The notes: a model not told the origin generated them from the sequence alone. 64,000 nt of DNA from an uncultured Paracoccaceae bacterium (GCA_937924905.1 CALDUK010000019.1:1-64000); one strand, 5' to 3'. Counted from the stretch's first letter, positions 25,928-35,912 are shown. Numbers and translations: made by a program.

Positions 25928-26842
25928 TCAAAGGGACCAGTCGATAACCGGGCCTTTGGGCACGATACCCAAGGGGTTTCGCAGCTCGGACGGGGAAAAA
26001 TACCCTTGCTTGTACACATCGAACCGAACGGTGTCGGCGACGCCCGGCATCGCATAGATGCGGCGTGCATAGGTCCAGAGGTTCGGGTAATCGCTGAGGC
26101 GACGCAGGTTGCATTTGAACGCATAGTGATAAGCCACATCGAACCGCGCGAGTGTCGGAAACAGGCGCAGATCGGCTTCGGTAAAACTGTCGCCCGTCAG
26201 CCAGTCTTGGCCCTGTAGCGTTGCTTCGATGGTGTCGAGGGTGTCGAAAACCTGTACAACCGCGGTGTCATAGGCAGCCTGGCTGCGCGCGAAACCGGCG
26301 CGGTAAACGCCGTTGTTGACGGTGGTATAGATGCGGTCGTTCCAGGCATCGATTTGCGCGCGAAGCGGCGCGGGATACAGGTTTGGGCCACCGAAAGTGC
26401 CAAGCATGCGCACGATATCGGCGCTTTCGTTTGAAACGATCTGACCCGTCTTGCCATCCCATAGGACAGGCACGGTCAGCCGTCCGGTATAGGCGGGCTT
26501 TTGGCGGGCATAGACCTGATGAATGGCTGTCACGTTCAGCCGTGGGTCCGAGAACGCGCCGCTTTCGTCGTAAACCCACCCCTGTTCGGTGCGACGCGGG
26601 CGGGCATAGGCGACGGTGATCGCGTCTTGCAGCCCCAAGATGGCGCGCGTCAACAGCGCGCGATGCGCCCAAGGGCAGTTCCACGCAGCGTAAAGATGAT
26701 AGCGGCCGGGTTCCGGGGCAAACGGCCCGTCAGGCGTGATCCAGTTGCGAATGGTCGACGCGGCGCGTTTGAATTCATCGCCCGGGGCCGTGTCGGGCGC
26801 GGGATCATCCACATGATAGGTGCCGTCGATCATAACGCCCAT
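25928..26842 (-). CDS. Glutathionyl-hydroquinone reductase (Xi-class GST, YqjG/ECM4-like)
   Basis: A 304-residue enzyme that reduces glutathionyl-hydroquinones and related conjugates. The N-terminal thioredoxin-like domain has the hallmark LYAAWNCPWAHRALL with the catalytic Cys, and the second domain has FPTLARFDVAYHYAFKCNLR, matching Xi-class transferases. It lies 18 nt after a classical GST gene on the same strand, so both are likely expressed together for quinone or electrophile detoxification. Confidence 0.88.
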   Translation of the reverse strand: MGVMIDGTYHVDDPAPDTAPGDEFKRAASTIRNWITPDGPFAPEPGRYHLYAAWNCPWAHRALLTRAILGLQDAITVAYARPRRTEQGWVYDESGAFSDPRLNVTAIHQVYARQKPAYTGRLTVPVLWDGKTGQIVSNESADIVRMLGTFGGPNLYPAPLRAQIDAWNDRIYTTVNNGVYRAGFARSQAAYDTAVVQVFDTLDTIEATLQGQDWLTGDSFTEADLRLFPTLARFDVAYHYAFKCNLRRLSDYPNLWTYARRIYAMPGVADTVRFDVYKQGYFSPSELRNPLGIVPKGPVIDWSL

Positions 26843-26860
26843 GGCGTATCGTCCCCCGTT

Positions 26861-27457
26861 TCAGGCCAGCGCGACGATGGCGCGCCGCCAGCCGGGGCGG
26901 TCCGCCATGCGGGCAAAATGAGCCTTGAACCGGTCCGAGGTCAGGGTGATTTTTGCGCCACTGGCCCAGCGCGCCAGATCGGCGGCAAAGATATCGGCAA
27001 GCGTGAACCGGTCTCCCGCGAAATATGGATTGTCGCCGATCAGCGTGTCAAACTTGGCTTCGGCGCGGGCGAAATCGGCTTCGGCGACAGCGCGCATGCC
27101 TTTGGCGCGGTGTTTCTTGGGCAGGACAAAGCCGTGGCGCGCCATCAGCCAGATGGGCGCTTCCATTTCGGTCAGGATGAAATTGATGCGCGCGTCGATC
27201 AGGGCGCGGTCCGGTGTGCCGGCTTGCCCGCCAAGCGAGCCGGTTTTATCCGCAAGATAGTTCATAATCGCCAGCGAATCCGTCAGCACATGTTTGCCAT
27301 CGCGTAGCGCCGGTATCTGTCCAAGCGGATTCACCCGATAGACGTCGTCGGAATGCGGGTTGGTGACCAGATGATCATAATCCAGTTCCAGTTCTTCCAA
27401 CGTCCAGAGCACCCGCAGGGTGCGGCCGAATTTGGGCCCTATGAGGGTCAGCATCAT
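26861..27457 (-). CDS. Glutathione S-transferase
   Basis: A 198-residue two-domain GST. The thioredoxin-fold half begins MLTLIGPKFGRTLRVLWTLE and contains VNPLGQIPALRDG and the glutathione-binding TDSLAIMNYLAD (Asp-Ser). The helical half follows. It overlaps the 3' end of holA by 4 nt, so it sits at the end of the leuS-lptE-holA transcript. Confidence 0.87.
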   Translation of the reverse strand: MMLTLIGPKFGRTLRVLWTLEELELDYDHLVTNPHSDDVYRVNPLGQIPALRDGKHVLTDSLAIMNYLADKTGSLGGQAGTPDRALIDARINFILTEMEAPIWLMARHGFVLPKKHRAKGMRAVAEADFARAEAKFDTLIGDNPYFAGDRFTLADIFAADLARWASGAKITLTSDRFKAHFARMADRPGWRRAIVALA

Positions 27458-28476
27458 CGCCGGTTCATCCAGGCAAGGCGCAGAAGCGCGCGTTCGATCA
27501 CAGCCATTTCCGGCACGGTCGCCGCCGACCTGAGCGTCAGATCGGTATCCAGCAAAAGCGTTAGCGCGCGTTCCAGCTTGTGCATCCCCCAGGCGCTGGC
27601 CTGACGTTGGATGCGGTCGCGGCGGGGGCCGAACACTGGGGGACGCAGCTTGCCAATCCCAGACCCGGGCCCGCCCGGATCAGCCGCAACCTTGTGCAGC
27701 ATTCTGAAATGCCGCATTGCCCCGATGCACAGACCAACCGGCCCGACGCCTTGCGCTTCGAGACGGCGCAAGACCGGGCCCAGTTCATGCGCTTTGCCTT
27801 CGGCGGCGATGTTCAGCGCATCATCAATGCCAGCCTCGATCGAGACTGGGGCAGACAGTGCGACTTCGTCAGGGGTCAGCGGCGTATCATCTCCCAGCTT
27901 GAAAAGCGCAATTTTTTCAAGCGTTTGCCGAAAATCACCCGGATCAAGGTCGCGCGCCAGATCGGTCAGGCCCGCCATGGCGTCGGTTGAGACATTCTTG
28001 AGGCCCGACGCGGTCAGCGCGGCCTCAATCTCGGCCCGGCTGGGCGGATCATCATAGATGCCGGTAGCATAGGCGTTTTTGTGGTCTTCAAACAGTTTGC
28101 GCAGTTTCGACCGCGCGTTCAGAGAACCCGCTGTGACGATCACCTGTGCATCGTCGTCGGCCCAGTCGGCCAGCGCCGCGCGGATGGTGTCGGCCAGCCC
28201 TTCGCCCGCATCTTCGACAAACGCCACGCGGGGGCCGGGAAAAAAGCCCTGAGCTTTGATCGCGTCCAACAAAAGCGCCGGGTCTTTTCTGAGATCGGCG
28301 GCCGGGATACGGGCCAGCCGCATTTCGTCTTCGCCGCTTTCCCCGATCAGGTTTTTGATGACCTCCTGGCGGCGAAGCGCGACGCGCATCGCATCCCCGC
28401 CGTAGATCAGCAAACCGGTGGCATTGGCGTTCGGTTTGGCGAAATATCCCGGCGCTTCGCGGGTGGACAGTTTCAT
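27454..28476 (-). CDS. holA: DNA polymerase III subunit delta (HolA)
   Basis: A 340-residue clamp-loader subunit that opens the sliding clamp. The N-terminal domain reads LLIYGGDAMRVALRRQEVIK, replacing the usual P-loop-like start, with SLNARSKLRKLFEDHKNA and a helical C-terminal collar. The frame continues upstream through lptE sequence, but ATG 28476 begins the conserved protein and overlaps the lptE stop by 4 nt. The leuS-lptE-holA order is usual in alphaproteobacteria. Confidence 0.88.
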   Translation of the reverse strand: MKLSTREAPGYFAKPNANATGLLIYGGDAMRVALRRQEVIKNLIGESGEDEMRLARIPAADLRKDPALLLDAIKAQGFFPGPRVAFVEDAGEGLADTIRAALADWADDDAQVIVTAGSLNARSKLRKLFEDHKNAYATGIYDDPPSRAEIEAALTASGLKNVSTDAMAGLTDLARDLDPGDFRQTLEKIALFKLGDDTPLTPDEVALSAPVSIEAGIDDALNIAAEGKAHELGPVLRRLEAQGVGPVGLCIGAMRHFRMLHKVAADPGGPGSGIGKLRPPVFGPRRDRIQRQASAWGMHKLERALTLLLDTDLTLRSAATVPEMAVIERALLRLAWMNRR

Positions 28477-29018
28477 GGCAGGTCGCGGGCCAAAAGATCG
28501 GTGACAATCCGGTCGGCCAGAATGACCATCAAGCGACGACGTGCATCGCGTTGCGCAAAGGTGGTCGCCACCGTTGTCGAGGTGGCCGAATAGCTGGTGA
28601 AGCTGCGTTCGCGGCCCGTGGCGATTTGCTGGCCGCTGCTGACGCTTTGCAGACGCCAATCAACCTGGCCGGTGACATTGAACCGGCTGATTTCACCGTC
28701 CGGCAGAAAGCCGACGGCTTCTTCCGTGATACGAATATCGGCCAGCAAAGACAGGTCGGCCCCTTGCGGCAGGCCAAGCCGGTCTTCCAGACGTCTGACC
28801 AGCGCGAAGCCTTCTTCATCCGCCGGGGCCGCCACATCGATGCGACCGCGCAGATCACTATCCTGCCCGTCCGGGCCTTCGCCAAAGACTGGCGTAAAGC
28901 CACAACCGGCCAGAATCAGAACGCTGCCCAACGCCAGAAAGCGCGCGCGCCATCCTGCACAGAACACGGTCAAAAAACTTTTCAATATCTCAAAGCGACT
29001 TGGATCATATAACGACAT
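28473..29018 (-). CDS. lptE: LPS-assembly lipoprotein LptE
   Basis: A 181-residue outer-membrane lipoprotein that plugs and helps fold the LPS translocon LptD. A hydrophobic signal ends in the lipobox LILAGCGF. The mature part has [13 protein letters not shown] and the family-typical Arg-rich closing region [20 protein letters not shown]. The start overlaps the leuS stop by 14 nt. Confidence 0.85.
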   Translation of the reverse strand: MSLYDPSRFEILKSFLTVFCAGWRARFLALGSVLILAGCGFTPVFGEGPDGQDSDLRGRIDVAAPADEEGFALVRRLEDRLGLPQGADLSLLADIRITEEAVGFLPDGEISRFNVTGQVDWRLQSVSSGQQIATGRERSFTSYSATSTTVATTFAQRDARRRLMVILADRIVTDLLARDLP

Positions 29019-31563
29019 TGATGATACGGCCCGGCACGACGATCAGCTTTTTCGGCTGACCCCCGGCCAGCGCTTTCACCACAGCTTCGTCTGCCAGCGC
29101 CAGTTTTTCAACCTGATCCTTCGGCAGGTCCTTGCTGACGGTGATTTCCGAGCGGCGTTTGCCGTTGATCTGAATAGGCAAGGTTACGGTGTCATCAACC
29201 AAAAGGCTTTCGTCGGCCCTGGGCCAGGGCGCATTGGCGACCAGCCCGTCGCCACCCTGCATTTCCCAGATCTCTTCCGCCAGATGCGGGGTCATCGGGG
29301 CCATCAGCTGGGCCAGCGTCAGCATCGCCTCACGCCGGGCCGCGTGGCTGGCCTTGGCTTTGGCGATCACGTTGGTGAAGCCGTACAGCTTGGCGATGGC
29401 AACGTTGAAGCCAAAGCTGTCTACGCCCAGCGTCACATCGTGGATTGTGCGGTGCAGCGCCTGGGTCAGGCCCGCATCATCGCTGCCGGTGTCCTGGCCG
29501 TCGGCGATATCTGTGCTTATCCGGTGGACGCGCGACAGGTGTTTGAAGGCAGCTTCCGCGCCTGCGGCTGTCCATTCGACGTCACGTTCGGGGGGCGAAT
29601 CGCTGAGCACAAACCAGCGTGCAGTGTCGGCGCCATACTGGTCGATGATCGCGGCCGGATCGACCACGTTGTTTTTGGATTTCGACATTTTGGCCGACGG
29701 GATGATTTGCACCTGTGTTCCGTCTTTCAGGAAACCGCCACCATCGCGCAGATCGACGTCTTCTGGATAGTGATACACCGGGCGGCCATCGGCCCCTTTG
29801 GTTTGGAAAATTGCGTGGGTCACCATGCCCTGGGTAAACAGCGCATCAAACGGCTCAACCGCGCTTTCCGGAAGATGTCCGCAGATATGCATCGCCCGGG
29901 CAAAGAAGCGCGAATATAGCAAGTGGAGAATCGCGTGTTCGATGCCGCCGATATACTGGTCGACATTCATCCAGTATCTGGCGTCGTCCTGATTGGTCGG
30001 CGTCGTCGCGCGGGGCGCTGTGAACCGTGCGAAGTACCACGAGGAATCGACAAACGTGTCCATCGTGTCGGTTTCGCGTTTCGCCGGTTTCCCGCACGCA
30101 GGGCATGGCACATCGCGCCAGCTTGGATGCCGGTCCAGCGGATTGCCGGGGACCGAGAAATCAATCGGCGTGCCGTCTTCGTCATAGGGCAGCTCGACCG
30201 GCAGGTTTTCTTTCTTTTCCGGCACCAAACCGCAATCGCCGCAATGAACCACGGGGATCGGGCAGCCCCAATAGCGTTGCCTTGACAAGCCCCAGTCGCG
30301 CAGCCGGTATTTGGTCTGCCCTTTGCCCAGCCCCTTGGCCTCAAAATAGTCGATTGTGGCGTCGATGGCTTCTTGGCTGGTGGCCTCGGTAACCCCTGCG
30401 AAATGATCGATAAACACAACTTTTTCGGTCTTCGCGGGCACCAGTGCTTCGTTTTCGACCTCGTTCTGATCGCCGGGTAAGTAAAAGGCATTCTGAACGA
30501 ACAGGTTGTATTTGCGGGCGAAATCAAGATCGCGCTGGTCGTGCGCAGGGCAGCCAAAGACCGCGCCCGTACCATAATCCATCAGAACAAAATTCCCGAC
30601 CCAGACCGGTAGTTCAACATCATCGTATATCGGATGGCGAACGGTGATGCCGGTCTCAATGCCCTTCTTCTCGGCTTTTTCCATTGCCGCTTCGGTCGTA
30701 TCCATCTTGCGGGTTTCTGCGATAAACTCTGCCAGGTCAGCATTGGTTTCGGCGAGCGCGCGCGACACGGGATGTTCGGGCGAAATCGCGATAAAACTGG
30801 CACCACGCATGGTATCAGGCCGCGTGGAATAACAGGTGATTGGTTCGCCGCCGTCGGTGCGATGAAATGGAATTTCGATGCCGCGGGATTTGCCGATCCA
30901 GTTTTCCTGCATCAGCTTCACTTTGGCCGGCCAGTCATCCAACCCGTCAATCGCGTCCAGCAACTCTTCTGAAAAGTCGCTGATTTTGAAAAACCATTGG
31001 GTCAGTTCGCGGCGTTCAACTTCGGCCCCCGAGCGCCAGCCTTTGCCGTCGATCACCTGTTCATTTGCCAAAACGGTCATATCGACCGGGTCCCAGTTGA
31101 CGATGGCGTTCTTGCGATAGACCAAGCCACGGTCCAGAAAATCGAGGAACATCGACTGCTGCTGGCCATAGTAGTCCGGGTCGCAGGTCGCGAACATGCG
31201 TGACCAGTCCAGACCGAAACCTAAAGGTTGCATCTGATCGACCATCGTGTCGATATTGCCGTAGGTCCAGTCTTTCGGGTGCCCGCCGCTGGCCATCGCC
31301 GCGTTTTCCGCCGGCATGCCGAACGCGTCAAAGCCCATCGGATGCAAAACGTTGTGACCGGTCGCCAGCTTATAGCGCGCAATCACATCGCCCATCGTAT
31401 AGTTCCGCACATGGCCGATATGAATGCGCCCCGACGGATAGGGAAACATTTCTAGCACATAGTATTTCGGCTTGTCGCCATCGCGTGACGCACGGAAGGT
31501 GCCCGCCGTGTCCCAGGCCGCTTGCCACTTGGGCTCGATCGTTTTGGTGGTATAGCCGCTCAT
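29005..31563 (-). CDS. leuS: Leucyl-tRNA synthetase
   Basis: An 852-residue class I synthetase of normal length. The HIGH motif appears as [14 protein letters not shown], the KMSKS loop as [13 protein letters not shown], and the CP1 editing domain has [13 protein letters not shown] and PAHDQRD. It charges tRNA-Leu in the cytoplasm and heads the lptE-holA-GST transcript. No T-box or leader peptide is apparent in the 130 bp upstream. Confidence 0.97.
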   Translation of the reverse strand: MSGYTTKTIEPKWQAAWDTAGTFRASRDGDKPKYYVLEMFPYPSGRIHIGHVRNYTMGDVIARYKLATGHNVLHPMGFDAFGMPAENAAMASGGHPKDWTYGNIDTMVDQMQPLGFGLDWSRMFATCDPDYYGQQQSMFLDFLDRGLVYRKNAIVNWDPVDMTVLANEQVIDGKGWRSGAEVERRELTQWFFKISDFSEELLDAIDGLDDWPAKVKLMQENWIGKSRGIEIPFHRTDGGEPITCYSTRPDTMRGASFIAISPEHPVSRALAETNADLAEFIAETRKMDTTEAAMEKAEKKGIETGITVRHPIYDDVELPVWVGNFVLMDYGTGAVFGCPAHDQRDLDFARKYNLFVQNAFYLPGDQNEVENEALVPAKTEKVVFIDHFAGVTEATSQEAIDATIDYFEAKGLGKGQTKYRLRDWGLSRQRYWGCPIPVVHCGDCGLVPEKKENLPVELPYDEDGTPIDFSVPGNPLDRHPSWRDVPCPACGKPAKRETDTMDTFVDSSWYFARFTAPRATTPTNQDDARYWMNVDQYIGGIEHAILHLLYSRFFARAMHICGHLPESAVEPFDALFTQGMVTHAIFQTKGADGRPVYHYPEDVDLRDGGGFLKDGTQVQIIPSAKMSKSKNNVVDPAAIIDQYGADTARWFVLSDSPPERDVEWTAAGAEAAFKHLSRVHRISTDIADGQDTGSDDAGLTQALHRTIHDVTLGVDSFGFNVAIAKLYGFTNVIAKAKASHAARREAMLTLAQLMAPMTPHLAEEIWEMQGGDGLVANAPWPRADESLLVDDTVTLPIQINGKRRSEITVSKDLPKDQVEKLALADEAVVKALAGGQPKKLIVVPGRIINVVI

Positions 31564-31693
31564 TACCCGAACTCCGAAAGCGCTTTATGGCTGGCATAAA
31601 TAGGCGAGCGGCGAACGTCTAGGGCGAAGCGGGTGCGAAACGGCGATGGCCGGGGTCTATTCGCCCGGACATTTGTGCAGGCTGGCCGACCCT

Positions 31694-32206
31694 CTAAAGG
31701 TTCAGATCGGCAATCCGAAGCTGGCGGGCCCGGGTGAGAATAGCGTCTTCTACCGCGCGGACGGTTGCCGTAGGAGCTGGGCCAGCACGCGTGGCCAGCG
31801 CGATGTTCAGCGAGCGCGCCTCAAGTGCCGGGTCGCGGATAAGAACGGTCGCGCGATACGCCCGCCCCCCGCCCGGCGGTGTGCCAAAGCCGGTGACGAT
31901 GACACCCGAAAAGGGATCAGCAGATTGGATGGGCAGGAAATTCAGAACATCAAAGGACGCGTTCCAAAGATATTTGTTCACTTCTATCGTAACGTCGGGA
32001 TCGTCAACATTGGTGAAAAGATCCGCAAGCGTTGACTGGCGCGCGTTTTCCGCACTGGTCGATTGCAAATCTTCGCGTACAATCCGTTCAGCCGCGCTTT
32101 CGCCCGGGCCGTCATTTGTGTTGAAGGTCTCGGAAATCCGCCCGCACCCGGACAGGGCCAAGGTGCTTGCCGCAAAAACTATGGCGATATGTCTGATTCT
32201 CGTCAT
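31694..32206 (-). CDS. DUF3576 lipoprotein
   Basis: A 170-residue probable lipoprotein with lipobox ALSGCGRI after a hydrophobic signal. The body matches DUF3576: NKYLWNASFDVLNFLPIQSA, GVIVTGFGTPPGG and YRATVLIRDPALEARSL. The frame is open upstream, but the ATG at 32206 starts the signal peptide. Family members usually lie upstream of leuS, as here. Function is unknown; an envelope role is likely. Confidence 0.82.
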   Translation of the reverse strand: MTRIRHIAIVFAASTLALSGCGRISETFNTNDGPGESAAERIVREDLQSTSAENARQSTLADLFTNVDDPDVTIEVNKYLWNASFDVLNFLPIQSADPFSGVIVTGFGTPPGGGRAYRATVLIRDPALEARSLNIALATRAGPAPTATVRAVEDAILTRARQLRIADLNL

Positions 32207-32461
32207 GTCTGGCCCTTCCCACCATCCCCGTCGGGTTTCCAGCATCCCTATCCGAGCGACAGGGCCGGAACAAGGATATTTCCTTGAGAACAAGGGTTGC
32301 GCACCCGGAATTCACTGTGGCAGCAATGCACCATCCTGATTGAGTCTGGTTAACAGGGGGGAGCCTCGCTTGCATTCCGGGGTCAGTGGGGGGAAACACG
32401 GTGCCAATCAGATCGGTGTGTCCGGTTTGAGACGCACCTTTTACACACGAGGGAAAACAAG

Positions 32462-33322
32462 ATGAAAAAGGTTCTTTTGGCTTCGACCGCTCTGGTCCTG
32501 TCGGCTGGCGTTGCAGCTGCTGACGTTTCTGTTGGTGGTGACGGCCGCATTGGTATCACAAGCTATGACGCTGTTAACGACGGTGATCTGACACTGGAAA
32601 GCCGTATCCGCATCAGCTTCTCGGCTTCGGGCGAAACTGACGCTGGTCTGGCGTTTGGTGGTTCGATCCGCGCTGACAATGCTGGCGGCGGCGCTTCCGG
32701 CACAGACGGTTCGGTCTTCATCGAAGGTTCGTTCGGCAAACTGACCGTTGGCGACACTTCGGGTGCTCCTGAAGCAGCCGTTGGCGACGCTTCTGGCGTT
32801 GGCCTCACCGGCGTTGGCGACTTCAGCGAACTGACATACCTGTCGAACAACACTGGCCTCGGCGCAGACGCTCGTGAAGCGGCTCGTTGGGACTACACAA
32901 CAGGCGATCTTGGCCTGCACGTGTCGACTGACAACTTTGGCCCAGCTGGCGACAACGCTTACGGTGTTGCTGTCACGTACAGCGCAGGCGACTTCTCGTT
33001 CGGCGCTGGTTACGAAGAACTGGGTGACCTTGAGCACCTGGCCGCTGGCGTGACCGCTGCATTCGGCGACGCAACAGTGAAAGTTGTTTACGGTACGCTG
33101 GACAACGGCGCATTCACTGACGACGATCAGTACGCTGCTTCGCTTGACTATGTGTCGGGCGCAACAACGCTTACCGTCTTTGGTCGCAAGAACTTTGACG
33201 GCGACAACGCATTTGGTGTTGGCGTTGCCTACGACCTGGGCGGCGGTGCTTCTCTGAAAGCTGGTTATGCTGATCAGGAAGACGTCACCAACTACGACTT
33301 CGGTATTTCGATGTCCTTCTAA
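32462..33322 (+). CDS. Outer-membrane porin, Rhodobacter type
   Basis: A 286-residue beta-barrel porin. A signal peptide (MKKVLLASTALVLSAGVAAA) precedes mature DVSVGGDGRIGI; alternating hydrophobic strands and a terminal Phe (FGISMSF) mark outer-membrane insertion. The mature protein is very acidic. Codon use differs from its neighbours, with many GCT, GGT, TCG and GAC codons, consistent with very high expression. GAGGG lies 8 nt before the ATG, the gene has its own 255-bp upstream region, and a strong terminator follows. Confidence 0.92.
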   Translation: MKKVLLASTALVLSAGVAAADVSVGGDGRIGITSYDAVNDGDLTLESRIRISFSASGETDAGLAFGGSIRADNAGGGASGTDGSVFIEGSFGKLTVGDTSGAPEAAVGDASGVGLTGVGDFSELTYLSNNTGLGADAREAARWDYTTGDLGLHVSTDNFGPAGDNAYGVAVTYSAGDFSFGAGYEELGDLEHLAAGVTAAFGDATVKVVYGTLDNGAFTDDDQYAASLDYVSGATTLTVFGRKNFDGDNAFGVGVAYDLGGGASLKAGYADQEDVTNYDFGISMSF

Positions 33323-33345
33323 TCCCTTTGGGATTGGAAACAGGG

Positions 33346-33378
33346 AAGAGCGGGCTTTACGCCCGCTCTTTTCTTTTT
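33346..33378 (+). terminator. Strong intrinsic terminator of the porin gene
   Basis: A perfect 10-bp stem AAGAGCGGGC/GCCCGCTCTT with the loop TTTAC, followed by TTCTTTTT. It ends the porin transcript 24 nt after the stop codon. Confidence 0.92.
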
Positions 33379-33403
33379 GGGGGGACCGATTAGAACACCC
33401 TGT

Positions 33404-34057
33404 ATGAGCCTTACCGACATTCAGACCCGTCTTGAGACCGCCGCGCGTCGACATAACCGCGTTGCGGATGACATCCACCTGATTGCTGTCAGCAAAGTCC
33501 AGCCGCTGGACCGCGTCGAGGCCGTGCTGGGCGAAGGCCAACGGGTGTTCGGCGAGAACCGCGTGCAGGAAGCGCAAGGAAAATGGCCCAGTTTTCAAGA
33601 TCAGTTCGACGATATCGAATTGCACCTGATCGGGCCTTTGCAATCCAACAAGACCCGTGCAGCGATGGAGCTGTTTGACGTGATCCATACCGTTGACCGG
33701 TCAAGGCTGGCCCAGGCGATGGCCCGGGTTGCGGACGAAACCGGTGCGTGTCCTGAGATCTTTGTGCAAGTGAACACAGGCGACGAAACTCAGAAAGCGG
33801 GCTGTTCCTTGCAAGAAACCGACGCCCTGATCGCCGAATGCCGCGCGCTTGGTCTGCCGCTGAAGGGCCTGATGTGCATTCCGCCTGTCCATGAAACGCC
33901 AAGCCTGCATTTCGCGCTGCTGGCCAAGATCGCCGCGCAGAACGGGCTGGATGGGCTTTCAATGGGCATGAGCAGTGATTTCGAAGACGCCATCGCACAG
34001 GGCGCGACCCATATTCGCGTCGGGTCGGCCATTTTCGGGGACCGCGCCTACGCCTGA
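33404..34057 (+). CDS. YggS/PROSC family PLP-binding protein
   Basis: A 217-residue single-domain alanine-racemase-fold protein that binds pyridoxal phosphate and helps vitamin B6 homeostasis. The PLP lysine is in LIAVSKVQP, and the phosphate-binding end is in GLSMGMSSDFEDAIAQGATH followed by RVGSAIFG. ATG 33404 gives the family's normal start. The 3' end overlaps the opposite-strand ykuD-like gene by 10 nt. Confidence 0.9.
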   Translation: MSLTDIQTRLETAARRHNRVADDIHLIAVSKVQPLDRVEAVLGEGQRVFGENRVQEAQGKWPSFQDQFDDIELHLIGPLQSNKTRAAMELFDVIHTVDRSRLAQAMARVADETGACPEIFVQVNTGDETQKAGCSLQETDALIAECRALGLPLKGLMCIPPVHETPSLHFALLAKIAAQNGLDGLSMGMSSDFEDAIAQGATHIRVGSAIFGDRAYA

Positions 34058-34527
34058 ACGATCAACCGTGTCCCAATCATCAGACGGGCGGCAACCCAGC
34101 GCAAATGATCGGGCCTAAGCCCGACACAGCCTTCGGTTGGGTGCCCCGGCCGTCGCCACCGGTGAATGAAAATGGCCGACCCCCGCCCTTTTTCGGCAAA
34201 AGGCCAGTTCCAGTCGGTCAGGATCACCAGATCATACAACGGGTCCGCGCGCCGCAGCGCTTCGTGCGAGGCCGCAAAAGGCGCGCGCACCATCAGATTG
34301 TAGTCATCATGCCCGGGATCATCGCACCACAGATCGCCAGAGCGGATTGGCACCGCCCAATCAACAGGCCGCGCTATCCGGTCGGGGCGATACAACATGC
34401 CGGTAATGCGATGCACGCCCCGGGGCGTGCCACCGTCCCCTTCGCGCTTGGTTTGCACGACACCGCCCTTGCCGATGGTACAGGGAAACCGCCGCCCAAA
34501 GAAACGAAGGCCGGTGGGGGTCAGCAC
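34048..34527 (-). CDS. YkuD-fold (L,D-transpeptidase-like) protein
   Basis: Contains the YkuD active-site pattern IFIHRWRRPGHPTEGCVGL, with His and catalytic Cys, plus GKGGVVQTKREGDGGTPRG. The 159-residue form is cytoplasmic-looking, without a signal peptide. The frame is open to a GTG at 34620 that overlaps ribA by 4 nt, but the extra 31 codons are translated from an intergenic repeat. A GTG at 34527 preceded by GGAGAAAGG starts exactly at the conserved domain (LVLTPTGLRF), so I prefer it. It probably cross-links or trims peptidoglycan-type substrates; many such short members are uncharacterised. Confidence 0.8.
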   Translation of the reverse strand: MLTPTGLRFFGRRFPCTIGKGGVVQTKREGDGGTPRGVHRITGMLYRPDRIARPVDWAVPIRSGDLWCDDPGHDDYNLMVRAPFAASHEALRRADPLYDLVILTDWNWPFAEKGRGSAIFIHRWRRPGHPTEGCVGLRPDHLRWVAARLMIGTRLIVQA

Positions 34528-34538
34528 CAGTGCCTTTC

Positions 34539-34567
34539 TCCAATGACCTGTAAATACTTCGGGGGGT
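34539..34567 (-). repeat. Copy 2 of the intergenic repeat tail, at the 5' end of the ykuD-like gene
   Basis: Read on the minus strand, this 29-nt segment matches 8146-8174 at 27 of 29 positions, including GAAGTATTT and CAGGTCATTGG. GC-rich sequence precedes it (about 34568-34588), as in copy 1. It lies between ribA and the preferred ykuD start. Confidence 0.75.
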
Positions 34568-34616
34568 CCGGTGGGCCGCGCCCCCCGGCGGATCGCCCGC
34601 ACAACAGGCGCACCCG

Positions 34617-35693
34617 TCACAGAATATGCCCCGACTTCCGCGCTTTCACGTCTAGATAGTCGGCATTCTCGGCCCGACGCCCGGCCTGCAACGGCACGCG
34701 TTCGACGACTTCGATACCGTGAGACTGCATCATGTCAACCTTGGCGGGGTTATTGGTCATCAACCGTATTTTCGAAAAGCCCAGTTGTTTCAGCAGGTCA
34801 GCGCCTGTGCGAAAATCCCGTTCGTCATCCTCAAACCCAAGACGATGATTGGCTTCGACCGTGTCAAAGCCCTGATCCTGCAACGCATAGGCGCGCAGCT
34901 TGTTGGCTAGCCCGATGCCCCGCCCTTCCTGACTGAGATACAGCAAAACGCCCGCACCGTCCTGGCCCATCGTCGCCAGGGCCGCCCGCAATTGCGGGCC
35001 GCAATCGCATTTGACCGAGCCCAGCACGTCGCCGGTGAAACAGGCCGAATGAAGCCGCACCAGAACCGGTCCGTCACGCGCCGGTTTGCCGATTTCACAA
35101 ACGACATGATCGTCGTCGCCATCGCCCGGACGAAAGACATGAACACGCCCGGCGGCGGACACCTCTACCGGCACACGCCCGGACACCACCGCCTGATGGG
35201 CAACGGGGGCCGTCAGCAAAGCGCCCGTGTCGTTTGCGGGCAAAACCGTCCAGTCCGCCTGTGCGGGCGTGCCAAGCGGAACAACAAGTGCCGCGGGCAA
35301 AAGCCGCGCCGATTTCACAAGCCGAAGCGCCACGCGCGCCAGCATCGGATCGCCGTCGCGCACGGTTCGAAACGGGCCTTTCAGCGGTTGCGACAGGTCG
35401 TCTTGCGGGTCGGCCACGCCTTGCACCCAAGCGGCTGTCGCATCCTGGCGCAGTTCAATCCGCGCCAGATCGCCGTCATAAACACGCGCCCGCAATGTTT
35501 CGGCCCGCCAGGACGTGATCGCCAGAACACCCGCCCCATAGGCAAGGGCGGCCTGCAAACGTGTATCCGACACGCCATCCGCCGCCAAAACCAGCGCACG
35601 TGTGTCGCCCGCCTCCAGCACCACGGGCAAACCCAGCCGCAAATCGGTCCGCGCACGCGCCACGCGTTCGGTAAGGGTCGGGATCAGGCTCAT
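34617..35693 (-). CDS. ribA: GTP cyclohydrolase II with degenerate RibB-like N-terminal domain
   Basis: Opens GTP to start riboflavin synthesis. The C-terminal 200 residues are a complete RibA: the zinc Cys set in GDVLGSVKCDCGPQ, catalytic SQEGRGIGLANK, and MTNNPAKVDMM. The first 150 residues resemble a 3,4-dihydroxybutanone phosphate synthase fold (DLRLGLPVVLEAG) but lack the acidic catalytic motif DRENEGD, so this half is probably inactive. Total length 358. No separate ribB is visible nearby. Confidence 0.9.
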   Translation of the reverse strand: MSLIPTLTERVARARTDLRLGLPVVLEAGDTRALVLAADGVSDTRLQAALAYGAGVLAITSWRAETLRARVYDGDLARIELRQDATAAWVQGVADPQDDLSQPLKGPFRTVRDGDPMLARVALRLVKSARLLPAALVVPLGTPAQADWTVLPANDTGALLTAPVAHQAVVSGRVPVEVSAAGRVHVFRPGDGDDDHVVCEIGKPARDGPVLVRLHSACFTGDVLGSVKCDCGPQLRAALATMGQDGAGVLLYLSQEGRGIGLANKLRAYALQDQGFDTVEANHRLGFEDDERDFRTGADLLKQLGFSKIRLMTNNPAKVDMMQSHGIEVVERVPLQAGRRAENADYLDVKARKSGHIL

Positions 35694-35912
35694 GGCGGTA
35701 TCTAACGCCTTTCATCGCCGGAAGAAAACACCCACGCCAGCGGCGCGCGATGCAACAAAGGTAACCGGGGCGTGAAAATCACCCCACCCGATTGTAACGA
35801 AGCTGAAACAATTGGCCTCTGGCCGACACGACCCTGTGAGGACGTGCAGCAAAGCTTGCCACAGCCCCCCCATAGGCCGCATGTCTTGCCCAACAGAGAG
35901 ACGGAGAATGAC

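Noticed and set aside
32441-33688. A 415-codon minus-strand frame across the porin
   Set aside because: It runs through the porin, its terminator and yggS, all plus-strand features, so it is a shadow.
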